Source of the DNA: Desulfitobacterium_A nosdiversum
GTDB taxonomy: Bacteria > Bacillota > Desulfitobacteriia > Desulfitobacteriales > Desulfitobacteriaceae
Assembly: GCF_049860565.1 (NCBI RefSeq)
Contig: NZ_CP172056.1
Location: forward strand, 4,030,001 to 4,094,000
Length of the DNA stretch: 64,000 bases
Reading direction: 5' to 3'
Both the position numbers and the translations under genes were made by a program. Shown in pieces: positions 1 to 8,566 of this stretch (positions are counted from its first letter, which is position 1; every line of letters starts with the position of its first letter). The notes beneath the pieces were generated by a model that saw only the letters and a program-made list of their open reading frames with translations, was not told the origin of the DNA and ran no database searches.

Positions 1-184
1 GTAGAAATTATATAATTCGCTTTTCTTGCTGTCAACTATATATCCTGATTCTGTTATTCTTGACCTGCCCCTTAATTGAAAAACTTATTTCCATCCCTAC
101 TTTCATTCATATATGGAAGTTAGTCTTACAAATTAGGACTGTACTTCTATATCTAAAGAAGTCCGAAATCATCTTATTTTTAAA

Positions 185-1315
185 TTAATCCGATTTAATT
201 AAATAAATTTTTTCCCCTAAGTTAAGAACATAATTATGCTCGTAAGAATCAATCAAGGCGATGGTATCTTTAGGTATCTTAAATCTATTATCTTTTATTG
301 TCTTAATTATTTTACGTTCATCTAACGAAATTAATTCGATACTTACGTTTTTGGAATTAGATTCAGTAGAGTTATATGTTAACACAGCCAATTCTCCATG
401 AGTTTCAGAGGACCATGTATATCGGTTCGATGAGAGTTTATAAACTATTTCAAGCGTGTTAGATTCTATTACGTAAAAATTCACTTGTACTCCTGATTGC
501 GAGGTTTCCTGTTTCTCAATAATAAAGTATTTTTTATCAGGCGAAGCGTCAAAAAGCTTAAACCCCGGCTTTAAGTTCATTATTTTATTTGTCTTTGGGT
601 CATATTGAATAACCTGAGTGTATTCATTTGTTATAGGGTAATCAAAATATAACTTTCCATCTTTGTCCCAAAGTAATTGACTTATTCCAGAATCATATCC
701 CCAGTCCGGCATCCAAGAAATTTCTTCAGAAAAAATATTTTCCCATGAATTTTTTTCTAAATTATAAAGTGATACCTTTAAAACACCTTTCAAATTGTCG
801 CTTTGCCTAAAACACATGTAAGCAATGGTCTTACTAGTAGGATCTAATTGATAACTTAAGATCGGTTCAGAATCTCGAAAATCCTTTGGAAACTTTATAG
901 GGTCTTTTGTCATTGTCTCTATATTAAAAATATAAATCTCATTGATGATTATATTTTTATTATCAATCCAAACTACATGTGCTTTCTTTTGCTTATGCTC
1001 GTATCCAAATGGATAAGATGCGGTATCAATCAAGTTTTCTCCGTAATACAACTGAGTTTTAACGGGTAAGGGTTCGCCAACCGATTTTTGATAATCAAGA
1101 TGCTCAGATATGTAATGGGCTTTATTAGGAGAATAAAATCTATATTGAAATAATTCTTTTTCCTCAACAATGTTTGAAGACATACCTGCTTCTACCTGAG
1201 TCCGTTGTTGTTTTAATGTTTCATTATAAAGGAGACTCTGGGGAGTTCTATAGCAAGCGGTAAGAACGAATGCAATCAACAGTATCCCCGCATATTTAAT
1301 TAATCTACTATCCAT
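185..1315 (-). CDS. putative lipoprotein, beta-propeller-like, unknown function
   Basis: The 376-residue product starts with a lipoprotein signal: charged MDSRLIK, a hydrophobic stretch, then lipobox LTAC at about residues 18-21, so it should be lipid-anchored on the outer face of the membrane. The rest is rich in short beta-strand-like repeats with Asp, Trp and Tyr (for example WDKDGKLYFDYP and YDPKTNKI), which suggests a WD40/TolB-like propeller. That fold is inferred from pattern only. I recognise no catalytic motif and cannot name a family. It lies 350 bp downstream of another lipoprotein gene on the same strand, with a degenerate fragment between them. No function is proposed. Confidence 0.7.
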   Translation of the reverse strand: MDSRLIKYAGILLIAFVLTACYRTPQSLLYNETLKQQRTQVEAGMSSNIVEEKELFQYRFYSPNKAHYISEHLDYQKSVGEPLPVKTQLYYGENLIDTASYPFGYEHKQKKAHVVWIDNKNIIINEIYIFNIETMTKDPIKFPKDFRDSEPILSYQLDPTSKTIAYMCFRQSDNLKGVLKVSLYNLEKNSWENIFSEEISWMPDWGYDSGISQLLWDKDGKLYFDYPITNEYTQVIQYDPKTNKIMNLKPGFKLFDASPDKKYFIIEKQETSQSGVQVNFYVIESNTLEIVYKLSSNRYTWSSETHGELAVLTYNSTESNSKNVSIELISLDERKIIKTIKDNRFKIPKDTIALIDSYEHNYVLNLGEKIYLIKSD

Positions 1316-1664
1316 TTGAACCTCCCTCTCTCAATCTAATGGAGGTTAAGCTCCCTTAGATTAAGATTTTATCTTTACCCCAAGCTATTTGGTATTTTAT
1401 TTGCAGTAGCTTTTTAATATCTTATATTGACTACTTCGCATTAGAAGAAATTTCTTTTATTGTAGAGGTTACTGATACTGGAATTTCAGTATTTCCCCAT
1501 TTTCATCAGTATAAGTTAAAGATGTAATTCTTGTTTCATTAGCATCAACAAAGGTCGCGACTAGTTGTTCTGTAGGGCTTATGACTGGAAAGATATACTT
1601 TATTTAAAACAAGTTAAAAAGCATATCGGTTATAAACCAAAACGCTTTTTAAGTTATTCAACTT
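1316..1664. other. intergenic stretch between two lipoprotein genes
   Basis: This 349-bp gap holds the frameshifted coding remnant at 1431-1588 and otherwise AT-rich sequence. I see no intact gene, RNA or clear terminator in the remaining bases. Confidence 0.5.
1431..1588 (-). pseudogene. remnant of a lipoprotein C-terminus
   Basis: Read on the minus strand, this stretch gives TEQLVATFVDANETRITSL and then TYTDENGE. After a frame change it continues EIPVSVTSTIKEISSNAK and a stop at 1431. The pieces line up with the C-terminus of the intact lipoprotein encoded next to it (VDVNEKNIEKVIFQYHTG followed by EIPVKGITPEV). No start codon or signal peptide is present. I read it as a decayed tandem duplicate of the 1665-2519 gene; the alignment is by eye. 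Confidence 0.5.
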
Positions 1665-2519
1665 TTACGGATGAGTAACCTCTGGCGTAATTCCTTTAAC
1701 CGGGATTTCCACTCGTTTTCCGGTATGATATTGAAATATAACCTTTTCAATATTCTTCTCATTAACATCAACATCGTTATACTGAATGATTCTTAGTTCA
1801 CGGAGTTCATTGTTATTTGGATTTAGCGTTATTCCTGTACCTTTGCTTCCAGCCATATTATAAACCTTACCAGTGGTCCCTGCGATTTCAACAATTTCAT
1901 CACCTTCCACAAGATCTTCCGCTTTGCTTTCGCTCCTTGAAACCACTTCGACATCTACTGCTTTCAAACCCGGAGCACGAAAACCTTCATGGAATGTTAT
2001 AGAATTAACGCTTAAACCCGGTGTAAGCGTGTCTGCTGCTTTACTAGATAACCAATAAAGCTCTTTAACAGCTTTTAATGTTTGGTCATCTTTACAGCTT
2101 AAATATGAAATTGTACGCTTACTGCTTTGCATAGACTTAACATCAACAAAATAAAGTTCATTTTCAGAGAATAGAACCGCAGATGATTGCACAACCCCTT
2201 TATCATTTAATAAATTAATGGTAATCGTGGTATCTTTTTTTAGCGTATTTCCGTTATCCATGACTTTTTTATCATCCTTAGAACTAAGCTTAGTTATTGT
2301 TACCTTGTTTAAATCATCAATCATTTTAGAAATGAGTTCTTTATCAGTGAAATCTTTTTGAACGAGGATATTAGTCCTTGATAGCCGAACTGCATTAATA
2401 GCGTTTTTGTCGATTGTATTAATCTGATTCGTAGTATACGTTTTGGTGCTCCCGCATCCCGTAAGGACCAACATCAAAGTAAATATTAAAACGGATAATA
2501 TTTTTATTCTCTTAACCAT
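1665..2519 (-). CDS. putative lipoprotein, unknown function
   Basis: The 284-residue product has a clear lipoprotein signal peptide: MVKRIK, a hydrophobic core, then lipobox LTGC near residues 19-22, followed by a Ser/Thr/Asn-rich linker. It should be anchored to the outer face of the membrane. The mature part alternates beta-strand-like segments and ends in a small domain with EIPVKG. No enzymatic motif is seen and I do not recognise the family. A truncated, frameshifted copy of its C-terminal domain lies immediately downstream (1431-1588), so this gene has probably been duplicated at least once. Confidence 0.75.
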   Translation of the reverse strand: MVKRIKILSVLIFTLMLVLTGCGSTKTYTTNQINTIDKNAINAVRLSRTNILVQKDFTDKELISKMIDDLNKVTITKLSSKDDKKVMDNGNTLKKDTTITINLLNDKGVVQSSAVLFSENELYFVDVKSMQSSKRTISYLSCKDDQTLKAVKELYWLSSKAADTLTPGLSVNSITFHEGFRAPGLKAVDVEVVSRSESKAEDLVEGDEIVEIAGTTGKVYNMAGSKGTGITLNPNNNELRELRIIQYNDVDVNEKNIEKVIFQYHTGKRVEIPVKGITPEVTHP

Positions 2520-2731
2520 CTCAACATCTCCCGTAATAACATATAAGGTTTAATCCCATTATATACCAGGTTATTATTGCTTTGTAGAGCAATCTAAATT
2601 TACGAGTTTTCTAACTCAACTAAAAGTGAACTGCTCTAAGTTCAGGAAGCGAACATAATGTCTCAATGTAATAAAGAAAAACAGATTACCTTTAAGTGGG
2701 TAATAATAGTATTAATTAATGAAGAAAAAAT

Positions 2732-2766
2732 AAAGGCTAAAATCCCGCAATAGGATTTTAGCCTTT
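2732..2766 (-). terminator. Rho-independent terminator of the choline microcompartment operon
   Basis: A perfect 14-bp stem (2732-2745 with 2753-2766) closes a 7-nt loop. On the minus strand it is followed by a T-rich run (TTTATTTTTTC). It lies 24 bp past the stop of the last shell-protein gene, so it marks the end of the operon. Confidence 0.9.
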
Positions 2767-2789
2767 GACTTATTTGTTTAATGAAATGA

Positions 2790-3080
2790 CTAATCTTCTC
2801 TTTTTACTGAAGGGAGAATCATTTCTACATCGCTGTGCGGACGAGGAATAACATGAACGGAGATCAGCTCGCCAACCCGCTGAGCAGCGGCAGCTCCGGC
2901 GTCGGTCGCGGCTTTTACAGCTCCGACATCTCCTCTTACCATTACCGTAACAAGCCCTCCGCCTACTAATTCACGGCCGATTAGATAAACGTTGGCCGCT
3001 TTCACCATGGCATCTGCTGCCTCAATAGATCCTACTAAACCTCTGGTTTCAATTAATCCTAAAGCTTCTGTTTTATTCAT
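2790..3080 (-). CDS. BMC-H hexameric shell protein (PduA/EutM-like)
   Basis: This is a single BMC domain of 96 residues, the normal size for a canonical hexamer-forming shell protein. It opens with EALGLIETRGLVGSIEAAD and carries the family's GGGLVTVMVRGDVGAVKAA core, where GGG would line the central pore. Such hexamers tile the facets of the compartment and pass small metabolites. It is the last gene of the choline operon, 19 bp after pduL, and ends just before the terminator. The C-terminal tail (SVKRED) is short and shows no extra domain. Family assignment is secure; the pore substrate is not known. Confidence 0.95.
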   Translation of the reverse strand: MNKTEALGLIETRGLVGSIEAADAMVKAANVYLIGRELVGGGLVTVMVRGDVGAVKAATDAGAAAAQRVGELISVHVIPRPHSDVEMILPSVKRED

Positions 3081-3099
3081 TTTTATTTCCTCCTAAATT

Positions 3100-3753
3100 T
3101 CATTTTACAATGGTGATTTTGGATGTCGATGAAAGGTTCATCGCGTTTGCTTCTTCGGTGTCGATATGGCATTCAAGCGCTGAGGCATTGTTGGCCCTGA
3201 TCATGACATTGGAGTAAGTTCCGCCGCGAAGTCCTCCAGCTTGAATGGTCACTTTCTCCCCATCTTGAACACCAAAACGTTTTGCATCTTCCGGTGTCAT
3301 GTGAATATGCCGCTGTACAACGATAAGGCCTTTTGAAAGAATAACGCTTCCTTTAGGGCCAATAAGCGTAATCCCTGGAGTTCCATCCAAGTCCCCGGAC
3401 AATCTCACCGGCGCGGCTATGCCTAATTTAAAACAATCGGATTGGAGTATTTCCACCTGAGATTCACTCCGCACAGGCCCAAGAATGCGAACCTTTTCAA
3501 TCGCCCCTTTCGGCCCGGCTATGGTTAAGGTTTCCTTGCAGGCATACTGCCCGGGTTGGGACAAGTCCTTCATTGCTGTTAATTGATATCCTTCACCAAA
3601 CAATGTGTTCAATGCCGTTTGGGATAGATGAATATGCCGGTTAGATACCCCCACGGGTATGGAGTTATCAGCTTCTTTAATATCCCCCCCTTCTTTGACT
3701 ACTGCTAGCAGAAGTTCTACTAAAGCGTCATATTTCCCCACTTTAGCAATCAC
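3100..3753 (-). CDS. pduL: phosphate propanoyl/acetyl-transferase PduL
   Basis: PduL converts acyl-CoA and phosphate to acyl phosphate and CoA inside microcompartments; here acetyl-CoA is expected. The 217-residue protein has the two His-rich metal-site segments typical of the family, SNRHIHLS near residue 38 and QRHIHMTPEDAKRFG near 146, and a C-terminal beta barrel. The first 20 residues (KYDALVELLLAVVKEGG) form a likely amphipathic helix and precede the catalytic domain. This is typical of an encapsulation peptide and argues for a lumenal location. The start overlaps the end of the aldehyde dehydrogenase gene by 11 bp, so the two are probably translationally coupled. No acetate kinase gene of the usual type is in the operon. 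Confidence 0.93.
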   Translation of the reverse strand: MIAKVGKYDALVELLLAVVKEGGDIKEADNSIPVGVSNRHIHLSQTALNTLFGEGYQLTAMKDLSQPGQYACKETLTIAGPKGAIEKVRILGPVRSESQVEILQSDCFKLGIAAPVRLSGDLDGTPGITLIGPKGSVILSKGLIVVQRHIHMTPEDAKRFGVQDGEKVTIQAGGLRGGTYSNVMIRANNASALECHIDTEEANAMNLSSTSKITIVK

Positions 3754-5227
3754 CTCTTTTTTTCAATAGGGTCAGAACCTCATTGACCAGGGATTGAATC
3801 TGTTCTTCACTGACTGAGCTCGAATTTCCGAGCTGGGCCGTGCAAGCAGAATACACGGGATTGACATTTTCGGTGAAGTCTTTAATGCCATAAGCTACCC
3901 GTTTAATATTGATCAAGTGCATGGGGGTTACATTATCGGAGGTTGCACTTCCGCCCCATGTACCGCAACCCAAGGTAAAAGCAGGTGAAAGCCCGGTACT
4001 TGCTCCCACACCGCCTTGGCTGGAGGAGGTATTGACTAAGATCCGAAAGACCGGTTTTTCTGCGAATTTCATCACCATATCGGAATCTTCGGTATGAATG
4101 GAAATGCTGTGTCCAACCCCGCCATTATTTAATAATTTGAAACACAAATCGCAGGCTTCATGCCAGTCTTTCACCGTATAAAAAGCCAGTACGGTCGTCA
4201 GCTTTTCATAAGAAAGCGGATAGCCTTCCCCAACGCCTTGCTGTTCACCCAAGAGAACCTTCGTTCCGGGCGGAATAGATATTCCTGCCGCGTTTGCAAT
4301 GACTTCTGCCGATCTTCCAACCATTTTCGCACTCATAGCATGACCGCGGACAAACAGGTTTTTAGCGACTTTATCCGTCTCCGAGGGGGTCATGAAATAA
4401 CCGCCTTGGCGTCGAAACTCTTCCATAACCTGATCCCGCATGCCTTCTTCAACAATAACGGATTGTTCTGATGCACAAATGGTCCCATTGTCGAACGTTT
4501 TGCTCGCGATAATATTTTTAACAGCTTTGGTAATATTGGCCGTTCTTTCAATATAGGCGGGGACATTTCCCGGGCCTACACCTAAGGCCGGTTTTCCTGC
4601 GCTGTAAGCCGCCTTTACCATGGCTGAACCGCCTGTTGCGATGATCATATTGACTTCATCGCATTTCATCAGTTCATTGGTAGCATCCATAGACGTTTTC
4701 GAAATACAGCCGATAATATTAGCCGGGGCGCCGGCTTCGACAGCAGCGTCATGCATCAATTGAGTTGCACGCAGTGTGCATTTCGCAGCTGATGGATGTG
4801 GAGAGATGACAATTCCGTTGCGGGATTTAACGGCTATAATGCATTTGTAGATCGCCGTGGAGGTGGGGTTGGTTGACGGAATAATTCCCATAAGCAATCC
4901 CACGGGCTCAGCAATTTCCATGACTTTATTGACCTTATCTTCTTTAATCACGCCGATCGTTTTCATCGGTTTGATAAATTCATAAAGTTCCGTGGAAGCA
5001 AAGCGATTCTTGAATGTTTTGTCTTCGACTTTACCAAATCCCGTTTCTTCCACCGCCATTTGAGCCAGCGAAACAGCGTTATCCTCTGCTGCCTTTACCA
5101 TATTTCGGACAATCTTGTCGATCTGCTCACAATTGAATTTTGCAAGTTCGGCTTGGGCTAATTTGGCCTTACGGGCAAGATTTCTTGCCTCTTGCACTGA
5201 TTGTAAATCGTAATCAAAGCTTTCCAA
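3743..5227 (-). CDS. CoA-acylating aldehyde dehydrogenase (EutE/PduP type), catalytic Cys present
   Basis: This enzyme should oxidise acetaldehyde released by CutC to acetyl-CoA with NAD+. The 494-residue sequence shows the PSTNP motif near residue 117, the GPGNVPAYIERT segment near 218, and the active-site block KTFDNGTICASEQS with the nucleophile at Cys251. The C-terminus is extended by a linker and a likely amphipathic helix (EEQIQSLVNEVLTLLKKRG), the kind of tail that targets EutE/PduP-type enzymes to the shell. It sits directly upstream of pduL, its expected metabolic partner. A paralogue at 15130-16581 shares the whole architecture but has Ser at the same position, so this is probably the working copy. 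Confidence 0.93.
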   Translation of the reverse strand: MESFDYDLQSVQEARNLARKAKLAQAELAKFNCEQIDKIVRNMVKAAEDNAVSLAQMAVEETGFGKVEDKTFKNRFASTELYEFIKPMKTIGVIKEDKVNKVMEIAEPVGLLMGIIPSTNPTSTAIYKCIIAVKSRNGIVISPHPSAAKCTLRATQLMHDAAVEAGAPANIIGCISKTSMDATNELMKCDEVNMIIATGGSAMVKAAYSAGKPALGVGPGNVPAYIERTANITKAVKNIIASKTFDNGTICASEQSVIVEEGMRDQVMEEFRRQGGYFMTPSETDKVAKNLFVRGHAMSAKMVGRSAEVIANAAGISIPPGTKVLLGEQQGVGEGYPLSYEKLTTVLAFYTVKDWHEACDLCFKLLNNGGVGHSISIHTEDSDMVMKFAEKPVFRILVNTSSSQGGVGASTGLSPAFTLGCGTWGGSATSDNVTPMHLINIKRVAYGIKDFTENVNPVYSACTAQLGNSSSVSEEQIQSLVNEVLTLLKKRGDC

Positions 5228-5302
5228 TTTAATGTTCCTCCCTCAACCGTCTATACCTGCGCAACAGGTATACCCGTTAACATTCATGGTCTGCGACACA
5301 AG

Positions 5303-5944
5303 TTACGTCTTATTCCCTCCCTCGTAATATCCCTGTAATTTTTGAATAAGCAAATCTTTATTGGCTCTGGATATTGCTCTGCCTGCGATATCCAGTTCTT
5401 TGTATTCTCTCGCTAAATTTCTCAGTTTTACCACAGGGAGAGATTTCAGCACGTCCACGCTTTTTTCAAGACCGAATTTCTGAACGAATGCATCCACTTG
5501 CTCTTTATGGCAGTTTTCCAGAGTCATCGGTTCCAAATTCGTATTCTCATTTTTCATCTCGATCGATTCAATCAATTCAATCGATTCAATCAATTCTGTT
5601 GCTGTCTCCCCAAGGGAACTTGCTTTCTCCTGTTCTTCAATGGGAATGGGCTGCTCCTCATCGAAATCAGCGTTTTCATCAATTATGCATTCTAAACTAT
5701 CATGCGGTCTGGGGATGACATGCTGCGAAACCAAAGCTGAGTGATTGATGTGCTTAACTGCTGTTACCCCTGCTTCCACGGAGGCTTTAACAGCTCCGAC
5801 ATCGCCTGTTACCGCAATGGTGACCAGACCGCCGCCTACAAAAGTTCTCCCGACAAGTTTTACTTGTGCCGTCTTGAGCATAACATCTGCGCATTCTATC
5901 GCAGGAAGAAGCCCACGTGTCTCAATTAGGCCAAGAGCCTGCAT
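5303..5944 (-). CDS. BMC-H shell protein fused to a SAP/Rho-N-like C-terminal domain
   Basis: Residues 1 to about 90 are a standard BMC-H domain (ALGLIETRGLLPAIECAD and GGGLVTIAVTGDVGAVKA). A low-complexity acidic linker follows, including the repeated unit ELIESI. The last 70 or so residues contain VVKLRNLAREYKELDIAGRA and SRANKDLLIQKLQGYYEG. This helix-turn-helix pattern resembles SAP or Rho N-terminal nucleic-acid-binding domains. EutK is the known precedent for a shell protein with a C-terminal nucleic-acid-binding-type domain, but this tail is not EutK-like in sequence. At 213 residues it is about twice the usual BMC-H length. The shell role is secure; the tail's role (nucleic-acid binding or enzyme docking) is inference. 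Confidence 0.88.
   Translation of the reverse strand: MQALGLIETRGLLPAIECADVMLKTAQVKLVGRTFVGGGLVTIAVTGDVGAVKASVEAGVTAVKHINHSALVSQHVIPRPHDSLECIIDENADFDEEQPIPIEEQEKASSLGETATELIESIELIESIEMKNENTNLEPMTLENCHKEQVDAFVQKFGLEKSVDVLKSLPVVKLRNLAREYKELDIAGRAISRANKDLLIQKLQGYYEGGNKT
5564..5599. repeat. 18-bp tandem repeat, two copies, in the shell-protein linker
   Basis: Two adjacent copies of an 18-bp unit starting TCGATTCAATCAATTCAA lie at 5564-5581 and 5582-5599; the second differs only at its last two bases. Being a multiple of three, the unit repeats the peptide ELIESI in the linker of the extended BMC-H protein. Copy number could change by slippage without breaking the frame. Confidence 0.85.
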
Positions 5945-5958
5945 AACTTATCCCCCTC

Positions 5959-6642
5959 TTATTTAGCCGTGAGCTCAGACCAGTTTGCCGGATAAGTTAC
6001 ATAAAAAAGTTTGACATAACCGGTAGAACTCCAGGTGACTTTTGAACCTTTGGGTATGAAAAGCACGTCACCCTGGCAGGCTTCATAAGTTTTACCATGG
6101 ATTGTGATGGACAAACTTCCTTCGAGAATAATATCAATTTCTTCATAGCATAATTCCCAGTCAAAGCTCGATTTTTCAAGGGTCAAAAACCCTGCACTCA
6201 TTTGAGAATCATCTTTGCTGATCACTTCACGATAAGCCACATGAGTGCCAGACTTCCCTGTATCAAAATTCTCGAATTGAACACTTCTGCCGCGCACAAT
6301 TTTCAGTCCGCTTTGGGGATCTCCCTCGGTCAGAAATGGCTTCTTAAGGGCTGGAGCGGAGAGACCGGTCAAAAGCCCATTGCTCAAAACCGCTTTAACG
6401 ACTTGATAAATTACATCTCTGTCTAAGACAGTTGCCGGATTCTCTGTTTTTGGCAGACTACCGTTTTTACAACTCGGAACTTCCACAGCAGCTGAAGCTG
6501 AACCGACAGAAAATTCCACTCCCAATTCTTTAGCCAGATCCTTTGCTGATGGAGTAATGATTGTACAGCAGTCTATGCTAAATACTTTTTGACCGTTTTT
6601 AGCTGCCGCTTTGACCTCTTCTGCACAAACAAGTTTCTTCAA
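5959..6642 (-). CDS. eutQ: EutQ-like cupin protein
   Basis: The 227-residue protein matches EutQ in layout. The N-terminal segment contains SIDCCTIITPSAKDLAKELG, and the C-terminal cupin barrel contains KTYEACQGDVLFIPKGSKVTW near residues 180-205. EutQ in Salmonella has been reported to bind to the ethanolamine compartment and to have acetate kinase activity. That would fit here, because the operon makes acetyl phosphate through PduL but has no ackA. Whether this homologue has that activity cannot be judged from the sequence. It lies between the PduT-like trimer gene and the extended BMC-H gene. Confidence 0.85.
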   Translation of the reverse strand: MKKLVCAEEVKAAAKNGQKVFSIDCCTIITPSAKDLAKELGVEFSVGSASAAVEVPSCKNGSLPKTENPATVLDRDVIYQVVKAVLSNGLLTGLSAPALKKPFLTEGDPQSGLKIVRGRSVQFENFDTGKSGTHVAYREVISKDDSQMSAGFLTLEKSSFDWELCYEEIDIILEGSLSITIHGKTYEACQGDVLFIPKGSKVTWSSTGYVKLFYVTYPANWSELTAK

Positions 6643-6666
6643 GATCGCACCTCCTTTCGATCATCA

Positions 6667-7215
6667 CTAAACCAGGGATGCCCACAGCCGATCCGAAGGC
6701 GATGGAATCACTTCGGTATCGACGAGCAAGCCTTTTTCCAGGGCAATAGCTTTCCCGGCTTCAACCCCTTCCTCTACAGCAGCAACATCACCGGTAAATG
6801 TGAAATACGCCTTCCCCCCCAGTCCTCTGCCCAATCGAAGCTCCAAAGCCTGAATATCGGCAGCTTTAAGCGCCGCGTCTGCAGCAGTGATCATGGATGC
6901 CATTGAGAAGGATTCCATAATTCCCAGCGCTCCGGTACCAGCCGGTTCAGTCGTGCCCGTTATAGCTGGAAAAACCCCTGGATGAACATTGGGAAGAATA
7001 AAGCTGTCCACTAAATATTCGCCCGCGGAAGCTTCTCCCGCATTGATCGAGCTTTCCACGGCAGCAACATCGCCTTGGACGATGGCAATATATTTACCCG
7101 GGCAGACGGAGGTAGCACTGACTACATCAACGTAGGCTCTTTTCAGCATTTGGTCTGTAGCATAAATTCCTTTAGCAACACTCATAATCTCAATCATACC
7201 TATTGCTCTATACAT
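6667..7215 (-). CDS. pduT: BMC-T trimeric shell protein, PduT-like
   Basis: Two BMC domains sit in tandem in 182 residues: AIGMIEIMSVAKGIYATD from residue 5 and ALGIMESFSMASMITAAD from about residue 96. They form a pseudohexameric trimer. Residue 38 is Cys in the segment TSVCPGKYIAIVQGD, the same position as the Cys of PduT that ligates a [4Fe-4S] cluster at the centre of the trimer. It overlaps the end of the PduS-like gene by 8 bp. PduS and PduT are thought to pass electrons across the shell, and the overlap supports the same partnership here. The cluster itself is inferred from the Cys position. Confidence 0.92.
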   Translation of the reverse strand: MYRAIGMIEIMSVAKGIYATDQMLKRAYVDVVSATSVCPGKYIAIVQGDVAAVESSINAGEASAGEYLVDSFILPNVHPGVFPAITGTTEPAGTGALGIMESFSMASMITAADAALKAADIQALELRLGRGLGGKAYFTFTGDVAAVEEGVEAGKAIALEKGLLVDTEVIPSPSDRLWASLV

Positions 7216-8545
7216 ACGACCCCACCCTTATCACAATAGAATTCTCCTTGATTTCTGCAACCGTACCAGCCAAACTGGCATGAACCGCAGCCCCAAGGCT
7301 GTTTTCCGGAATTTTCCCAATCAATTGTTCTTTCTGCACATGTTCACCGACATTAACGACCGGAATTGCCGGTGCTCCTATATGCTGGCGAAGTGATATC
7401 TCAATGGTTTCGGGACGAAATTCGACTTGAGTCATCGGTGCAGGCTGATCAAAGGAGGACAAGCCAATTCTGGCGATAAGCCGTTTGCTTGGAATCAAGC
7501 GATATTCTCTGGCCGACCTCGTTTGGTATTCCTTCTGTGCCGGCTGGTATCGTATTCCTTGCTCATCCAGTTTTTTCTTGAAATAGATATTAGCCGATTT
7601 GGGATGAAGATTTGCCGGGCAGGAGAATAATTCACAGGCATTGCATTCACAGCATAATTGAGCGATTTGCAATTCATGGATGTCCTGGATATTGTAGCTG
7701 AGAGCCCGCATCATTTTATGCGGCTGAATACTGTGCCCCAAGAGGTAACGCGGACACAAATCCGTACACATGCGGCATTGCTCGCAGGCAGTCCTGTTGA
7801 TGACCCGAGCCTGATTCAGATTGACGGACTTCTTGCGAATCAGAAAATGATCTTTTTTAAGCACGACATAGCCCTTGCTCTTTTTGGTAACGTGTCCGTC
7901 AACACCGGTCTTAAGCGGGCCCATCATGGGGCCGCCGTCAATAACGGCATAATCATCTAAGTTTTCTACTCCGCTTTGCTTGATAACATCCCGGATGGGC
8001 ACTCCAACCGGCACTTTAAGTGTCATACGGCGGGGAATATCTCCGGCAACAGTGATGTATGTTTCCGTAACGGGCTTCCCAGCCATCGCATTGAAAATGT
8101 TAAGTGCCGTTTCCGCATTGATGACTACACAGCCTACTTTTAAAGGGATGGAGGCTTCCGGAACAATCCTTTGCGTTAATTCATGAACCAGAACTTGTTC
8201 ATCGCCGGCAGGATACATATCCCGCAGTTCCTTCACTTCCATGAAATCAGCCAGTCCCAAAGCTGATATTCTCTCTCGCATGTGAGCAATGACTTCTTTA
8301 TGTTTGCCCTTGATCCCCATAATCGCTTTACCGGCTTCAATATATCGTCCCGCCGCTTCGAGTCCTTTGATGATTTCATCGGCAAACATGGCCATCAACT
8401 GCTGATCCACCCTCAGCAGCGGCTCGCATTCAGCGCCATTCAGCAATATATACTCCGCTTTTGAAGTGAGTTTGGCATGAGTTGGGAATCCAGCTCCTCC
8501 TGCTCCAATAACCCCTGCATTCTTTATCATGTTTAACAGATCCAA
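7208..8545 (-). CDS. pduS: PduS-like Fe-S flavoprotein (RnfC-related), cofactor recycling
   Basis: The 445-residue protein has the RnfC/Nqo1-like glycine-rich start GVIGAGGAGFPTHAK (residues 11-25), the LLNGAECEPLLRVD motif, and two clustered Fe-S motifs, CEQCRMCTDLCP and CCECNACELFSCP, in the middle third. The C-terminal part resembles a lipoyl/barrel-sandwich domain (GEHVQKEQLIGKIP). PduS in propanediol compartments is an Fe-S flavoprotein associated with electron transfer and cofactor reduction at the shell. Here it is the best candidate for reoxidising NADH from the aldehyde dehydrogenase, because no alcohol dehydrogenase is encoded in the operon. The direction of electron flow is inferred. 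Confidence 0.92.
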   Translation of the reverse strand: MDLLNMIKNAGVIGAGGAGFPTHAKLTSKAEYILLNGAECEPLLRVDQQLMAMFADEIIKGLEAAGRYIEAGKAIMGIKGKHKEVIAHMRERISALGLADFMEVKELRDMYPAGDEQVLVHELTQRIVPEASIPLKVGCVVINAETALNIFNAMAGKPVTETYITVAGDIPRRMTLKVPVGVPIRDVIKQSGVENLDDYAVIDGGPMMGPLKTGVDGHVTKKSKGYVVLKKDHFLIRKKSVNLNQARVINRTACEQCRMCTDLCPRYLLGHSIQPHKMMRALSYNIQDIHELQIAQLCCECNACELFSCPANLHPKSANIYFKKKLDEQGIRYQPAQKEYQTRSAREYRLIPSKRLIARIGLSSFDQPAPMTQVEFRPETIEISLRQHIGAPAIPVVNVGEHVQKEQLIGKIPENSLGAAVHASLAGTVAEIKENSIVIRVGSYV

Positions 8546-8566
8546 CGTTTTCCCACCTCCGAATTT

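Noticed and set aside
5564..5599. CRISPR-like repeat
   Set aside because: It is a contiguous two-copy repeat in coding sequence with no spacers.
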